Source of the DNA: Rhinopithecus roxellana
Lineage: Eukaryota > Chordata > Mammalia > Primates > Cercopithecidae
Assembly: GCF_007565055.1 (NCBI RefSeq)
Contig: NC_044558.1
Location: 125,724,235 to 125,788,234 of the forward strand
DNA length: 64,000 bases
Direction of reading: 5' to 3'
The translations under genes were made by a program, and so were the position numbers. The notes below the pieces were generated by a model. That model did no database searches. It worked only from the letters and a program-made list of their open reading frames with translations, and was not told where the DNA came from. Shown in pieces: positions 49,195 through 59,770 of the stretch. How positions within the stretch are numbered: position 1 is the stretch's first letter; the number at the start of each line of letters is the position of its first letter.

Positions 49195-49735
49195 ATATAA
49201 GTTATCTATTAATACATAACAAATTACCCCAGAACTTAGCAGTTTAGCACAACAAACTTTGATGAGTTCACATTCTGAGGCTCAAGAATCTGGGAAGCAG
49301 TTTTGCTGGGTGGATCTGGCTTAAGGTTTCCCATGAGTTGCAGTCACACTGTTGACTGAGACCACAGTCATCTCAAGCTCACTGGGGCTGAAGAATCTAC
49401 TTCTAAGGTGGTATTGATGTGGTTATTGGAAGACCTCAGTTCCCCATGGTGTATAGATGTGGGACCCTCAATTCCTTGCTACTCAGTTTTCAACAAATGT
49501 CCTCAGGCCATAGAGTTGGCTTCTCCCAGAGCAGATGATCCAAGGAATGAGAGGGAGTCCATGAGCAAAGGAACTCCAGAGACAGAAGGGACAATCTTTA
49601 TAATCTAATATTGGAAGTGGTATACCACTACTTCTGCCATATTGTACCCTGTGGGGAAGCGTGATACAAGAGTTCAAATACCAGGAGGCAGAATCACTGG
49701 GGGCTTTCTTGGAGGCAAGACACCTGGGAAGAAAC
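49195..49735 (+). repeat. Old mammalian interspersed repeat (MER-type)
   Basis: ttatctattaatacataaca, aattaccccagaacttagca, a gtggatctggcttaaggttt block and gcttctcccagagcagatga follow the order of a well known widespread mammalian repeat. The family name is not assigned. Confidence 0.6.
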
Positions 49736-49739
49736 TAGG

Positions 49740-51980
49740 CCAGAGGTATCTCCAAAAGCATATGCACTGACAAACTGAGGAGGTAAAATAACAAAGTGAT
49801 AGCTTTCTAGATGGCTTTAGTCAAAATGACTGTAATTAATGTCAGCAACTGAAAGTAATTTGTTAAAGCACAAACTTAAGGTACAATACTCTACAATAAA
49901 AAATAGTGAAACATTCACCATCAAATCTGAGTATTTGAAACTGAATTATCATCTACTCCATAGATGCCTTCAAGGAACACCCCACTCAAGCTATCAAAGA
50001 CAAATGAGAATGTATCTTACTTAGAATAATTTGATTAAACAAATTCTTTCCTTGATTCATTACAGTGATTAACAACTCATTCATATTTATTCTAAATTTC
50101 TCATTATAGAGAATAGAAATTTAATTACTTAACTTTATCCTCTCTACAGATCGAAAGTGCCTTTATCTCACTCAAAGGTGAGATAAATTTATTGTTTTGT
50201 GTATATATTTCATGATGCTCATTATCTTACTAATAGCATATTATTAGTTCTCCCCCAAGTCACCTTTTACAATGTCCATGTGACCATGCACATTTGTATG
50301 TAAGACTATGGTTTTTAAAACTCTAGTACCCAAAACATGTCCTGGCGTGCAATAGGCACTCGACAAAGTTTTGTTAAAAATGTTTGAATAAAATCCCTTG
50401 AATAGAGAAATGAGTCATACTTGGTGTGTGAAAGTTACATAAGTCTCGAGAGCAGGAATACTTAGTACATGTCATGGTTATTACTGAGGGCAAAAATATA
50501 AGCTGAGCTGAAAACTATAAAGAAGCAATGCCCATAAAGGAAGGTAGACCAGGAGATATTCCAAGGAAGCCAAGAAAATATTACAATAGAGGTACAAAGC
50601 TAAGTGCCTGAGGTCAAGAGGGCCAGCATCAGTGAAAGTGAGTCCAGAGCAATTAGTGGCAGTGTAAGAGTGGTTGACTAGACAATTGTTAAAATGATTG
50701 TTAGTAATGATTAATAAGAGTACAGCAGAATCATATTGTTATATGAGGAGATCATTAAAAAGTCAGTAAACACTATTTTTAAAAATCCCTTAAGTCACTC
50801 ATAAAGTATGATATCATTACTTGATAAATAGAATGCAAAAATAATTATGCAAAAAAGCATAATGTGTACAGTAATCCATATTATGTAAAAAGCATATCTA
50901 TGCAAAAATGATTGACAGTACTTTCAATTATGAGATACTGTGTGCACAGGGGCAAGCTGAAATTCTTTCTCATCAAGAGGATGCCCTTTTTATGGGGAAG
51001 ATTCAAATGGCATATAGAGGTTTCTTGTCCCATAACCTTTGCCATTAAAAGGTACATGTGTGCAGTTTATGTCTTCCATTCATGTCACTAAAGTCTAATC
51101 TATAAACTTGGCTTATCGTATTAGCACATTAAGGAATGTGTGGGAAACAGGCACAATCTTTCAATATAAATACTGATGCATATACCAACCAAACATTGGC
51201 ATATAGACCAACATAATGGACTGTGAACCAAGAGCATCATTAAATATAAAGTCCTGACATGATATTGAAATATTCAATTCACCAGAAAGATGTAACAAAG
51301 TAATAACATTGACAGAAATCCAAAGAGAGTTTGATGGGGCTAATATGATAGTGGAGGATACCAATATTCCTCTCTCAGGAATTAATAAATTAATGAGAAA
51401 TTAGGAAGAATATAGGAGTGAGCCAATATAATTAACAAGCTTGACCCAATAAATATATATTGTATTTACAGAAAATGATTGGGAAATACAAATTCTTCTC
51501 AAGCACATATAGAATATTTATTTTAGTGACCAAATGTTAAATAGTAGGCAAATTTCAAATAACCTATATAGTAAAGATCTCATCCACTTTCTGAAATGCA
51601 ATTTAGGAAACAGTAACAAAAGATAAATATATTCATAAATTTAATTAGGTACTTTTAATTTTATTAACCAAGGAGTTTAGGAAACATTATAACTTAAAGG
51701 TAATAAAAATATATAATAAAACATATGGAATGTGGTCAAAGTTATACTTAAAGTGAAAAATATAGCCTCACATTCATAAATTAGAAATAAAAGACTAAAA
51801 ATTAATGTGGCAATCATGTCACCATTGCCTCTATGCCATATTGCTTTGTTTTGTTCAGCTTATAAAAATCAAGGATAATAAAGAGGAAGAAAAATCTTCT
51901 ACCAGCATTCTGGTAGAAGAACAACAAACAAGTCCTAGATCCTCTGATTCATCCTCATCATAGTACTTACTATTAACTGA
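49740..51980. other. Unclassified AT-rich intron
   Basis: No exon, repeat family or RNA gene recognised with confidence. Confidence 0.4.
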
Positions 51981-52027
51981 GCACATTCTATGAGTTTTGC
52001 ACTGGGAAAAATACTTTACCTGCATTA

Positions 52028-52560
52028 CAGTTGTCCCTTGTTATCTGCAAGGGATTCGTGCCAGGACCCCTGGAGATAACAAATGTCACAGATGCTGAAG
52101 CTCCTTACATAAAATGGCACAGTATTTGTATACAGCACATGCACATCATCCTGTATACTTTAAATCATCTATAGATTACTTATAATACTTAGTGCAATGT
52201 AAACTATGTAAATATACTCATGCATAGCTTATGACTTGGGGAATTATGTTCTGAGAAATGCGTTGTGAGGCAATATCATGTTATAACCACCTGCAGTCTT
52301 GAGGACAGTAACATACTGTACAGGTTTGTAACCTTTGAGCAATAGGCTATCCCATATACCCTAGATGTGTAGTAGGCTGAGCCATCTAGGTTTGTGTAAG
52401 TACACTCTGGGATGTTCACATAACAATGAAATCACCTAATGATGCATTTCTCACAACATGTCCCTTTGTTTTATTTTTATTGTCATTCCAAAAATATTTT
52501 TGACCTGTGGTTGGTTGAATCTGTGAATGCATAACCTAGGGATACAGAGGACCAGCTCTG
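52028..52560. mobile_element. Tigger-type (mariner-like) nonautonomous transposon, itself interrupted
   Basis: Ends cagttgtcccttgttatctg and, reversed, cagagctggtcctctgtatc are approximate terminal inverted repeats. The interior phrase ctttaaatcatctatagatt and the right part with tggttggttgaatctgtga fit a Tigger-derived MER element. It interrupts a MIR and contains a second element at 52215-52470. Confidence 0.65.
52215..52470. mobile_element. Second MITE nested in the Tigger-type element
   Basis: The left arm (ttctgagaaatgcgttgtga) and the reversed right arm (ttgtgagaaatgcatcatta) form an imperfect inverted repeat of about 45 bp. A known mammalian MITE with this head sequence exists; the family is not named here. 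Confidence 0.6.
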
Positions 52561-52755
52561 TTTTGTTTAGTCCTCACACCAGTGACACAAGAGCACTATC
52601 ATACCCATTTTGCAGATGAAGAAACTACAGTTCTAGAACTAATCTACGAGAACTCCAGATGTCCTCTTTCTACTCTAAAGTCCCTTCTGTTTACCACAGC
52701 AGAAGTGAGTATACTTCAGTATACTTTATCCTTAACTGGTTTCTAGAGTTGATAC

Positions 52756-53562
52756 TGAAACGGGATGGTTCCCATGACCATTTTACAGGACTCATGAAGG
52801 GGTTGGCTTGTTTAGTCAGCCTACAGCTCTCAACCCCTCATGGGAGAGGGGAACATGCAGGTGAGTGGGTGCAGGGGCCAGGACAAGTGCTTCTGGGTGC
52901 CGGCAGGAGTAGAACTCTGTGTAGCCCCATGGCAGTGTCTAGGAGGGGTACTCAAAATCCCTGGAGCCCCAGAAGGCATCTGTTACAGTGCTCTTTTGGC
53001 TTTGCCATCCGCAGATGACTTAAGTGTTTAACAGCTCAGTGTGACAGCCCTCTGCATCCTGAGATCTTGTTCGGCATCCAGGAAGAATCAGGTCATATGA
53101 ACAAATCGAAGATGGTAAATGCAGAAGATTTTATTGCTAATGAAAGTGGGTCTCAGCAGGATGGAAAGCTAGAAAGGGGATGGACTGGGGAGGTGGTCTT
53201 CTTCTGGAGTTCAGCCATCCCCGGCCAAACTCTTCTCTGAGGTCCTGCCATCAAGCCACCCCTCTGAAGTCAAGCTGCATCTTGCTGATGTCAGACTGCT
53301 GCTTCTCTTCTTACTTTCTCTGCCATTCTGCTGCTCAGGCCACTCTGCTACTCCACCGCTCGGCTGCTTTGCCACCCCTCTGCCAATGGAGCCTGGGGTT
53401 TTTATGGGTATAGGATGGTGGGTGGGACAGGCTAAAAAGCAACATTCAAGTAGGAAAACAGGAATGCATGTTCTCACTTTGGGCCACAGGTCCAGGTGTG
53501 AGGGCTTCACCAGGGACCCTACCCTTTTCAGCCTGGTATTTTCCTGCCTTCTGTCCACGTCA
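52756..53562 (-). repeat. 3' LTR of the ERV class I remnant
   Basis: 807 bp; on the minus strand it starts TGACGTGGACAGAAGG and ends GTTTCA. It matches the LTR at 56770-57522 throughout. It has about 50 extra bp of CTGC-rich sequence near 53320-53385. A TATA-like CATAAAAA (about 53397-53406) and an intact AATAAA (53130-53135) are visible on the minus strand. Confidence 0.9.
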
Positions 53563-53574
53563 CTTTCCCTCTCT
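53563..53574 (-). other. Polypurine tract next to the 3' LTR
   Basis: Minus-strand AGAGAGGGAAAG directly precedes the TG start of the 3' LTR. This is the position of the plus-strand priming site of retroviruses, and it fixes the LTR boundary. Confidence 0.75.
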
Positions 53575-53776
53575 GAAGAGGCACATCTTAGTGCCATTAG
53601 AATATGGAAGATGACCAATCTTAGCTACTTACTGCGGACGGGGGCATTGTTTTTGGGGAAAACGGCAGTCAGCTTCCTCCCTAAGGTCTACCTAAGGGTC
53701 CCTGACAAAAGGGAGCCGTTGTCCAAGACTCCAGTTGCCTGACCGTTCAGAGTTTGATGGCCTCTAGGCAAACAAG
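53575..53776 (-). other. Residual 3' region of the ERV class I remnant
   Basis: About 200 bp between the polypurine tract and the A-run. By position it would be the end of env or the 3' untranslated region. No coding frame of note. Confidence 0.5.
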
Positions 53777-53804
53777 AAAAAAAAAAAAAAAAAAAAAAAA
53801 AAAA
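53777..53804 (+). repeat. 28-base A-run at the internal deletion junction of the provirus
   Basis: A pure A-run on the + strand (T-run in viral sense) lies where gag-derived sequence meets the 3' segment, where several kilobases of pol/env are absent. Confidence 0.9.
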
Positions 53805-54049
53805 CTTTTACAAGGTTAAGTATGCATGAGTCAAATATGTGTATTATACAAGGAAAGGATCTAGTGCCAAAGATTACAGAAATAAGAAATGAAATATGCT
53901 GACAACATTGTACCCCAAGCTGTTTCACTTTAGTGAAAGAAATTAAACCTTGTGTGAGAGCAGTTAAACTTTATAAGAGAGATAACTATTCTTGCCACAT
54001 CTGTAGCAGTCAACAGGTGCACCTTGAGAATTCTGGGGTTTGTAGGCTT

Positions 54050-55445
54050 GCATGGGAGCCATTAAAACTTCTGCCTCTTTCTTGTGTCCCCCCATCTCTA
54101 TTGTAAAAACTGAGTTGGCCACTTTCAGGACGTCCTCTAAAGTACTCTTTGTTCCCAGGGCCTGTTTCTGCAGCTTCCTCCTTATATCAGAGGCTTCCTG
54201 AATATAATAAATGTATCCTTTATTGTTAGTTTTCCCTCACCAGAATCAGAAGATGGAGATGTGTGCTTTACCGAAGTCTTTCTTAGCCTTTCCAGAAAGG
54301 TAGTGGGATTCTCATCAAATCCCTGGTCTACCATAAATAGCTTGATATAGTTGAGAGGCTTGGTGCAAGTCCTACCTAAATCTTCCATTATGCACACCTG
54401 AAAGTGTCTCTTCTTCCACTCTCCCATCTCATCATTGAGATCCATTCCAGGGTCATCCATTGGTACTGCACCTCTTTCATTTGGATAAAGTTTGGCACCT
54501 TCCCTGATCATATATGTGATACAAAGCTCATAACCAAATCACTCTGTCACTTGCAGAACAGTCTGCTTCTCACTGTTAGTCAGGGTTTGATTTAAAAGTA
54601 ACACAACTCCCTTCTAGGAGAGTTCAAGTACTTGGGTTAAATTCTGGAAAGCCTCTATATATCTGTCAGAGTCATCTGAAAACTTGCCAAGATCTCCCTT
54701 AGTTTGCCTTAAGTCCTGGAGGTAGAAGGGAACCTGGACCTTACTGGGGCCAAATTCAACAGGCATTTGTTGGAGGGGTACAAGTGAGACTGGGGCTTGT
54801 CCAGGGTGAGTATTTCTAGGAGGGGGCAAGCAGGAGAGAGGATGGGGAGAACCCGGAGGAGCAGGACTGAAGGGAGCTGGCTCCCCTGCCGGAGGTGCCT
54901 CTGGGATTTGTTTCTTTAGTTCCCTGAGATTGCCCCTTGCAGCCTCTCCTGAGATGGCCAATAGGAGGGGTGGATCAATTCCACACTGTTGGCAAAGGTC
55001 TGGATTGCCCTGCAAGGTAAAGAAAGCCTGTGCATATGGGGTCTCAGACAATTTGTCCTTGCATTTACAGAAAAGTTCCAACTGCCGGATGGTATCAAAA
55101 TGAATGGTTCCTTCCTGAGACCAAGCCAGTCCTCATAATTTGACCAAACCTTTGTGCAAATGGCTAATAGGCATTTTTCCTCCAGATTCTGAGGGTCAAA
55201 GAGTCCCAGTGATTCAGGATGCACTCCAGAAGAGTATAACCTCATAATGGCAAAGACAGTTGGTTACCCATTCTGAAAGACAAGGAAATAGGCATCCCTC
55301 ATTTCCCTTCCTTATTTCAGCAAAAACTCGGGTGTGAGGAAGGGAAGCAGGCATTGCCCCTTTCTCTTCTGTCTTCTTATCCTCAAGTCCTGGTGACCTT
55401 AGATGGATACCACCCACAGGTGCCATTGCAGCCTGCACCCATGAA
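54050..55445 (-). pseudogene. Broken gamma-type retroviral gag in the ERV class I remnant
   Basis: Minus-strand frames show gag pieces. Matrix-like sequence is in shifted frames at about 55440-55090. A proline-rich spacer runs into capsid in an open frame at 55081-54614 (with PFYLQDLRQTKGDLGKFSDD). A further capsid part lies at 54511-54182 (with NPTTFLERLRKTSVKHTS). Frame shifts and a stop near 54613 separate them, and the nucleocapsid end is eroded. Non-coding; described only as a remnant. Confidence 0.8.
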
Positions 55446-56749
55446 GCAGGGAGGTCCTAGAGAATAGTAATTATCCGGATTCACTTATGCCCATGCCTCC
55501 ATTCCCCCTATTGTCAGCAACCTTTGGGTTTCCCAGTCCTTATCTGTGCCATGGAGCATGGCCTCCTGCCATGACATGGAGGCTTAATTAGCAGGAATTG
55601 GTCCTGCCCATTTACATTGTGCCTGTTTCCTTGCTTGGATCCCTCAGATCTTCTTTTCCTTCCTAGGGCCTCAACCTGAAGTTTGGAATCAAGTTGGGGA
55701 CAAAAAGATATCTCAGGGTCCATTTAGATTAAGTCCCAAATGGGTCCTGCCAAATTTGCTGTTATCAGCCAGCAGGGCTCACTCTTCTGTTGCCTCCCTA
55801 TTGTAAACAGGTGCTGAGGTAAGAAAACAAACCTCTCACTTGGAAAAGAAAAAAGAACAAAAACAGTTTAAAGGACAAAGGGGGGTGGTCCAGGGAAAGA
55901 ACCTCTTGCTCTCTACAAATAGGTTCCTTTAATCATAGTATGCCTCCCCCAGTTCCAACCGGGCTGAACTCCTTGGCCAGGGGAGGAAAGAGTCTATGGG
56001 CTTGTGGCAGGAGGGGACAGCCTGCAGAGAGCACTGGCCAGCTGACTGCATGGGGTCCCTGGCCCCAAAGACTACCCTAGGGCCTGGGCAGCATGCACAG
56101 CTGATGCCCACCACGCACTTGGCTATTGGGCCCAGCACATGCATGCTACGGACATGCCCAGGCACCCAAGCCTGGAGGGCAGGGGATGAGAAGGGAACCG
56201 CCATTCATCTGCCCATCCCATTCACACATGTGTGGCCACTGGGGTTTGGGGTCACACCTCTAAGAACATACGGAAATCGTATTGTTCTGAGTTGCACATC
56301 TGATGGCTGGACCAAACATACATTCTGCCTAGTATCATTGCTGCAGTTTGTAGTAGAACCCTTAACATTATAAAAGAAGAGCTAGGAGCCATTTCAAACC
56401 ATAAAAGAAGGAAGGAAAGATATCAAAAGAAAACTTTGGAGGTCTTGGCTGATGCCTTGACAGACACTTGGGGAACAGGTCCAGTCTTGTGGCCTTCTGG
56501 CAATACTGAGGAGTGGCCTTGGCAAGAGGCCTTCGGTTTCCCCAGGACTTTATTCCAGTCCTATATGACAACTAGACCTCCATGAAAGGAAACAGAGCCA
56601 ACATTCCTTTTTCTACCCAGCATTTCCTCTTTCCTACCCCAAAGAGAGAGATGGCAGGGCTGCATCCTATCCCCTGCAAATAGCATAGCTCAGAGGAAAG
56701 TCTGAGGACAAGGAGAGACAAATCCACATTTTGCTTACCCTTCTGAAGT
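55446..56749 (-). other. Leader region of the ERV class I remnant
   Basis: About 1.3 kb between the primer binding site and gag. It is more GC-rich than the surrounding intron. Open frames on both strands (for example 55996-56373 +) show no known domain. Confidence 0.6.
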
Positions 56750-56767
56750 ATCCTGGGCAAGCCCCCA
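56750..56767 (-). other. Retroviral primer binding site, proline tRNA type
   Basis: Minus-strand TGGGGGCTTGCCCAGGAT lies two bases after the 5' LTR end. It matches the standard proline-tRNA primer site (TGGGGGCTCGTCCGGGAT) except for a few substitutions. Confidence 0.85.
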
Positions 56768-56769
56768 GA

Positions 56770-57522
56770 TGAAACAGGACAGTTCCCTTGATCCCTTCAC
56801 AAGATTCATGAAGGGGATGGCTCATTTACTTAATCCATAGCTCTCAGTGCCTCACAGGAAGGGGAGCATGCCAGTGATTAGGTGTAGGGGCCAGAACAAG
56901 TGCTTCTGGGTGCTGACAGGAATAGAACTTCATGTAGCCCCATGGCAGCATCTGGGGGGTACCTGCAATCCCTGGCACCCCAGAGGGCATGTGTTACAGT
57001 ACACTTTTACCTTTGCCATCCACAGACAGCTTAAGTGTTTAATAGCTCAGTGTGACAGCCCTCTGTACCCTGAGCTCTTGTTTGGTGTCCAGGAAGAATC
57101 AGGTCACACGAACAAATTGAAGATGGTAAATGTGGGGGATTTCACTGTCAATGAAGTGGCTCTCAGTGAGATGGAGAGCTGGAAAGGGGATGGAGGGGGA
57201 AGGTGGTCTTGCCCTGGAGTTTGGCCATCCGTGGCGGAAATCTTCTGAAAGGTCCTGCTGTCAAGCCACCCCTCTGAAGTCAAGCTACTTCTTGCTGACC
57301 TCAGGCTGTTTTTTCTCTTCTTTCTGCTTCCCCTCTGTCACTGGAGCCTGCGGTATTTATGGTTATAGGATAGGGGGTGGGGTGGGCCAAAAAGTAACAT
57401 TCGAGCGGGAAAACAGGAAGGCATTTTCTCACTTCGGGCCTCAGGTCCAGGCTTGAGGGTGAGGCTTTGCCAGTGACCCCACCCTTTTCTGACTAGTATT
57501 TTCCTGCCTCCTGTCTGTATCA
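56770..57522 (-). repeat. 5' LTR of the ERV class I remnant
   Basis: 753 bp; on the minus strand it starts TGATACAGACAGGAGG and ends GTTTCA. A CATAAATA box lies near 57350-57357. The AATAAA seen in the other LTR is mutated here (the + strand reads ggatttcactg at the matching place, near 57138-57148). Confidence 0.9.
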
Positions 57523-57526
57523 CTAC

Positions 57527-58200
57527 TCTTTCATTCTAATTATCACATTAAATTGTTAGGCAATGGTACATATAAAAGATCAAGATATAACAGCTATAAA
57601 AACTAAAAAAAGATATCACAAAATGTTAAGAACATTTTGTTTTAGAAGACCTGTTTGCTTTTTAGATATTATGTGGGAAAATTTGCTACTTGCAGAGAAT
57701 TTCTATTATATATATACACATATGTATATAATATTTTAAATTAATGTTGGTTTTACTTATTAAGATTTTTTACAAGATTTTATAGTTTTGTCAGGAGGGG
57801 TGTGTGTGTGTGTGTGTGTGTGTTTAATGTTGGAAAGCTCATCAGATATTGTGTGCAAACATCTTTTACATTTAAGTTAAAAATATTCAAACATAGTATG
57901 TACTTTCTAGAACTGCTATGAAATATTAGGACTATTGTTAGTTATCCTATGAGTTCATTAAATGTTTAAAAATCTAATGCATATAAATTCTCCTTCAATT
58001 TAAAATTGCGAAGTGAATAACTATTGTTAGAAACTTTGGCTCCAATCCCAAATTTCACATTAGAAGTTTATACAAAAATCTAGTCCTAAATAATTTGTGT
58101 TTACCAGAACATTAGCATATTGTTTCTTCTTTTTCAACCTTTTAAAAATTGTGGTAAAAATATAGAAAATGAAATCTACCCTACTAAAAAAGTTTAATTG
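57527..58200. other. AT-rich intron with microsatellites
   Basis: Unclassified apart from a TATA/CA run at 57707-57735 and a TG run at 57800-57824. Confidence 0.6.
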
Positions 58201-58850
58201 TAAAGTACAGTAATGTTAACTACATGTGCATTGTTGTATGGGAGATTTGTAGACCTTTTTCATCTTGCATGGCTAAAATTCTGTACCCATTACTCCTCTA
58301 CCCCTTCCTTTTCTATCCCCAAGTCCCTGGTAACCAACATTCTACTTTTCACTTTCATGAAGTGGTATATTCAGTATTTGTCTCTCTGTGATTGGCTTAT
58401 TTCATTTATCTATCCTTTTCTATCCCCAAGTCCCTGGTAACCAACATTCTACGTTTTGCTTTCATGAAGTGGTATATTTAGTATTTGTCTTTCTGTGATT
58501 GACTTATTTCATTTAGCATAATGTCCTTAATATTCATCCATGTTGTATTATGACAGGATTTTCTTCTTTGTCAAGATTGAATACTATATCATTGTATGTA
58601 TATACCATGTTCTCTTTATTCACCCATTGGTGGACATTTAGATTCTTTCTACATCGTGGCTACTATGAACAATGTTGAAATGAACATGGGAGTTCAGATA
58701 GCTCTTCAAGATCTTAATTCAGTTCTTTTGGATAAATACCCAGAAGTAGGATTGCTGGATTATATGGTAGTTCTATTTTTAATATTCTGTATTCCATTTT
58801 TTTCTGTTCTCATATTTATTATGTCTTTTCTTCTGCTAACTTTAGGCTTA
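58140..58850 (-). mobile_element. L1 3' region, antisense, with internal tandem duplication
   Basis: Reversed L1 3' UTR phrases: gcataatgtccttaatattc, catccatgttgtattatgac, ttggataaatacccagaagt. It includes a 107-bp tandem duplication at 58307-58520. The end near 58790-58850 (tttcttctgctaactttagg) matches another part of L1, so the block is rearranged. Confidence 0.8.
58307..58520 (+). repeat. 107-bp tandem duplication (two copies)
   Basis: Copies at 58307-58413 and 58414-58520 both start ccttttctatccccaagtcc and differ at about half a dozen sites before diverging at their last bases. Confidence 0.95.
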
Positions 58851-58869
58851 GTTTCTTTACCAAACTAAC

Positions 58870-59770
58870 ATTCGCCAGTTCTGCTTACCAGAAGTGGTCC
58901 GCTAGGCACTTGTATCCACACTTGACTTTACGCCAGCAACCTGGGATTCTTACCCATTTAAAATGTAAGAATAATTTGAGATCATTTTTACCCCAAGATG
59001 TCTAATAATTTATGATCATCACATTGGATAGGGCATCTTAACTCAGCGTTTGGTTCATCTCACAGCAGCAGTGCTGACCATGAATGTATCAAGGAAAACA
59101 GGTTAAAAATCTGACTCTCAGGACCACTTAATTAGAAAGAGACCAAATTCTGAAATGGTGTCATACCTTCCTGCCACTGAAGCAGTCAGGCAAAAAGACA
59201 AGAAAAAACTTAATCCAGTTAAGAAGAATGCCAGGAAAAAAAGTTAACCGAAAAAAAAATTCCTATCCTCAGCTGGTCAGCATCATCAAAATCATGCCAT
59301 CCCACAAAATCCTCATCTCTTTCAGGAACCAAAGAAATAGCTTCAGCCTTGATTCTCATGACTTGATTATAAATTGGTAATGTTTACAACCACATTGTAA
59401 AATGGGGGCTTTGGAAAATGAGACTCATCATTGTAGTCAAATACACCATACTCTCTGCAGAGTTGATGCCATAAGGTGGAGGAACCTCACCTGAAGCCTT
59501 CTCAGGTTCCTCAGGCTCTTCCTCATGCTATAAATGTTGGTATTTGCTGCTGCAGACCACCTCAACTGCCACTGGTGCCACTAATGCCAACTCCATGGTG
59601 CAGCAGGCTACAGGGAAGGTAGGGCGAGTGAGCAAGCTGAACAGGTGCAGGAGCTGCAGCCTGGGAGTGCTGAAAGTCTGGAGGCAAAAGGTCTCAGGTG
59701 GATCTCAATGGCAGCCACTGCACCTGGGCAGGATACTCTCCTCAAGCTGTAAGCACTGCCAATTCTGAGA
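58870..59770 (-). pseudogene. NDFIP1P: NDFIP1 processed pseudogene, antisense
   Basis: The minus strand carries an intronless, heavily mutated copy of NDFIP1, which encodes a membrane adaptor that recruits NEDD4-family ubiquitin ligases through PPxY motifs. The start codon is at 59596-59594, with a Val/Ala-rich N-terminus and a KYQHL segment like RYQQL. The first in-frame stop is at 59530-59528. Further on are VPPPYGINSAES (the PPxY region), DEDFVGWHDFDDADQLRIG and a frame with NWIKFF from the first membrane segment. Several stops and indels follow. Sequence upstream of the start to about 59770 would be 5' UTR. No A-tail was seen at the left end. The P in the symbol marks the parent only. Confidence 0.9.

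Larger units (their letters stand above)
51985..52660 (-). repeat. MIR, antisense, split by DNA transposons
   Basis: The left part (ctgagcacattctatg to actttacctgcatta, ending about 52027) and the right part (agtcctcacaccag, ccattttgcagatgaagaaa, from 52561) join into a normal antisense MIR when the insertion at 52028-52560 is removed. Confidence 0.75.
52756..57522 (-). mobile_element. ERV class I provirus remnant (HUERS-P-like), antisense
   Basis: On the minus strand the order is 5' LTR (57522-56770), proline-type primer binding site, leader, broken gamma-type gag, short 3' segment, polypurine tract and 3' LTR (53562-52756). Pol and almost all of env are missing. Flanks are atac (52752-52755) and ctac (57523-57526), three of four bases alike, in keeping with a 4-bp target duplication. 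The proline primer site and gag type suggest the HERV-P (HUERS-P) group; this is inference. It cannot encode a virus. Confidence 0.85.

Noticed and set aside
53211..53618. 135-codon frame on the minus strand in the provirus
   Set aside because: It lies inside an LTR, where no coding is expected; no known domain.
55996..56373. 125-codon frame in the provirus leader
   Set aside because: On the strand opposite to the provirus, no domain; most likely chance in GC-richer sequence.
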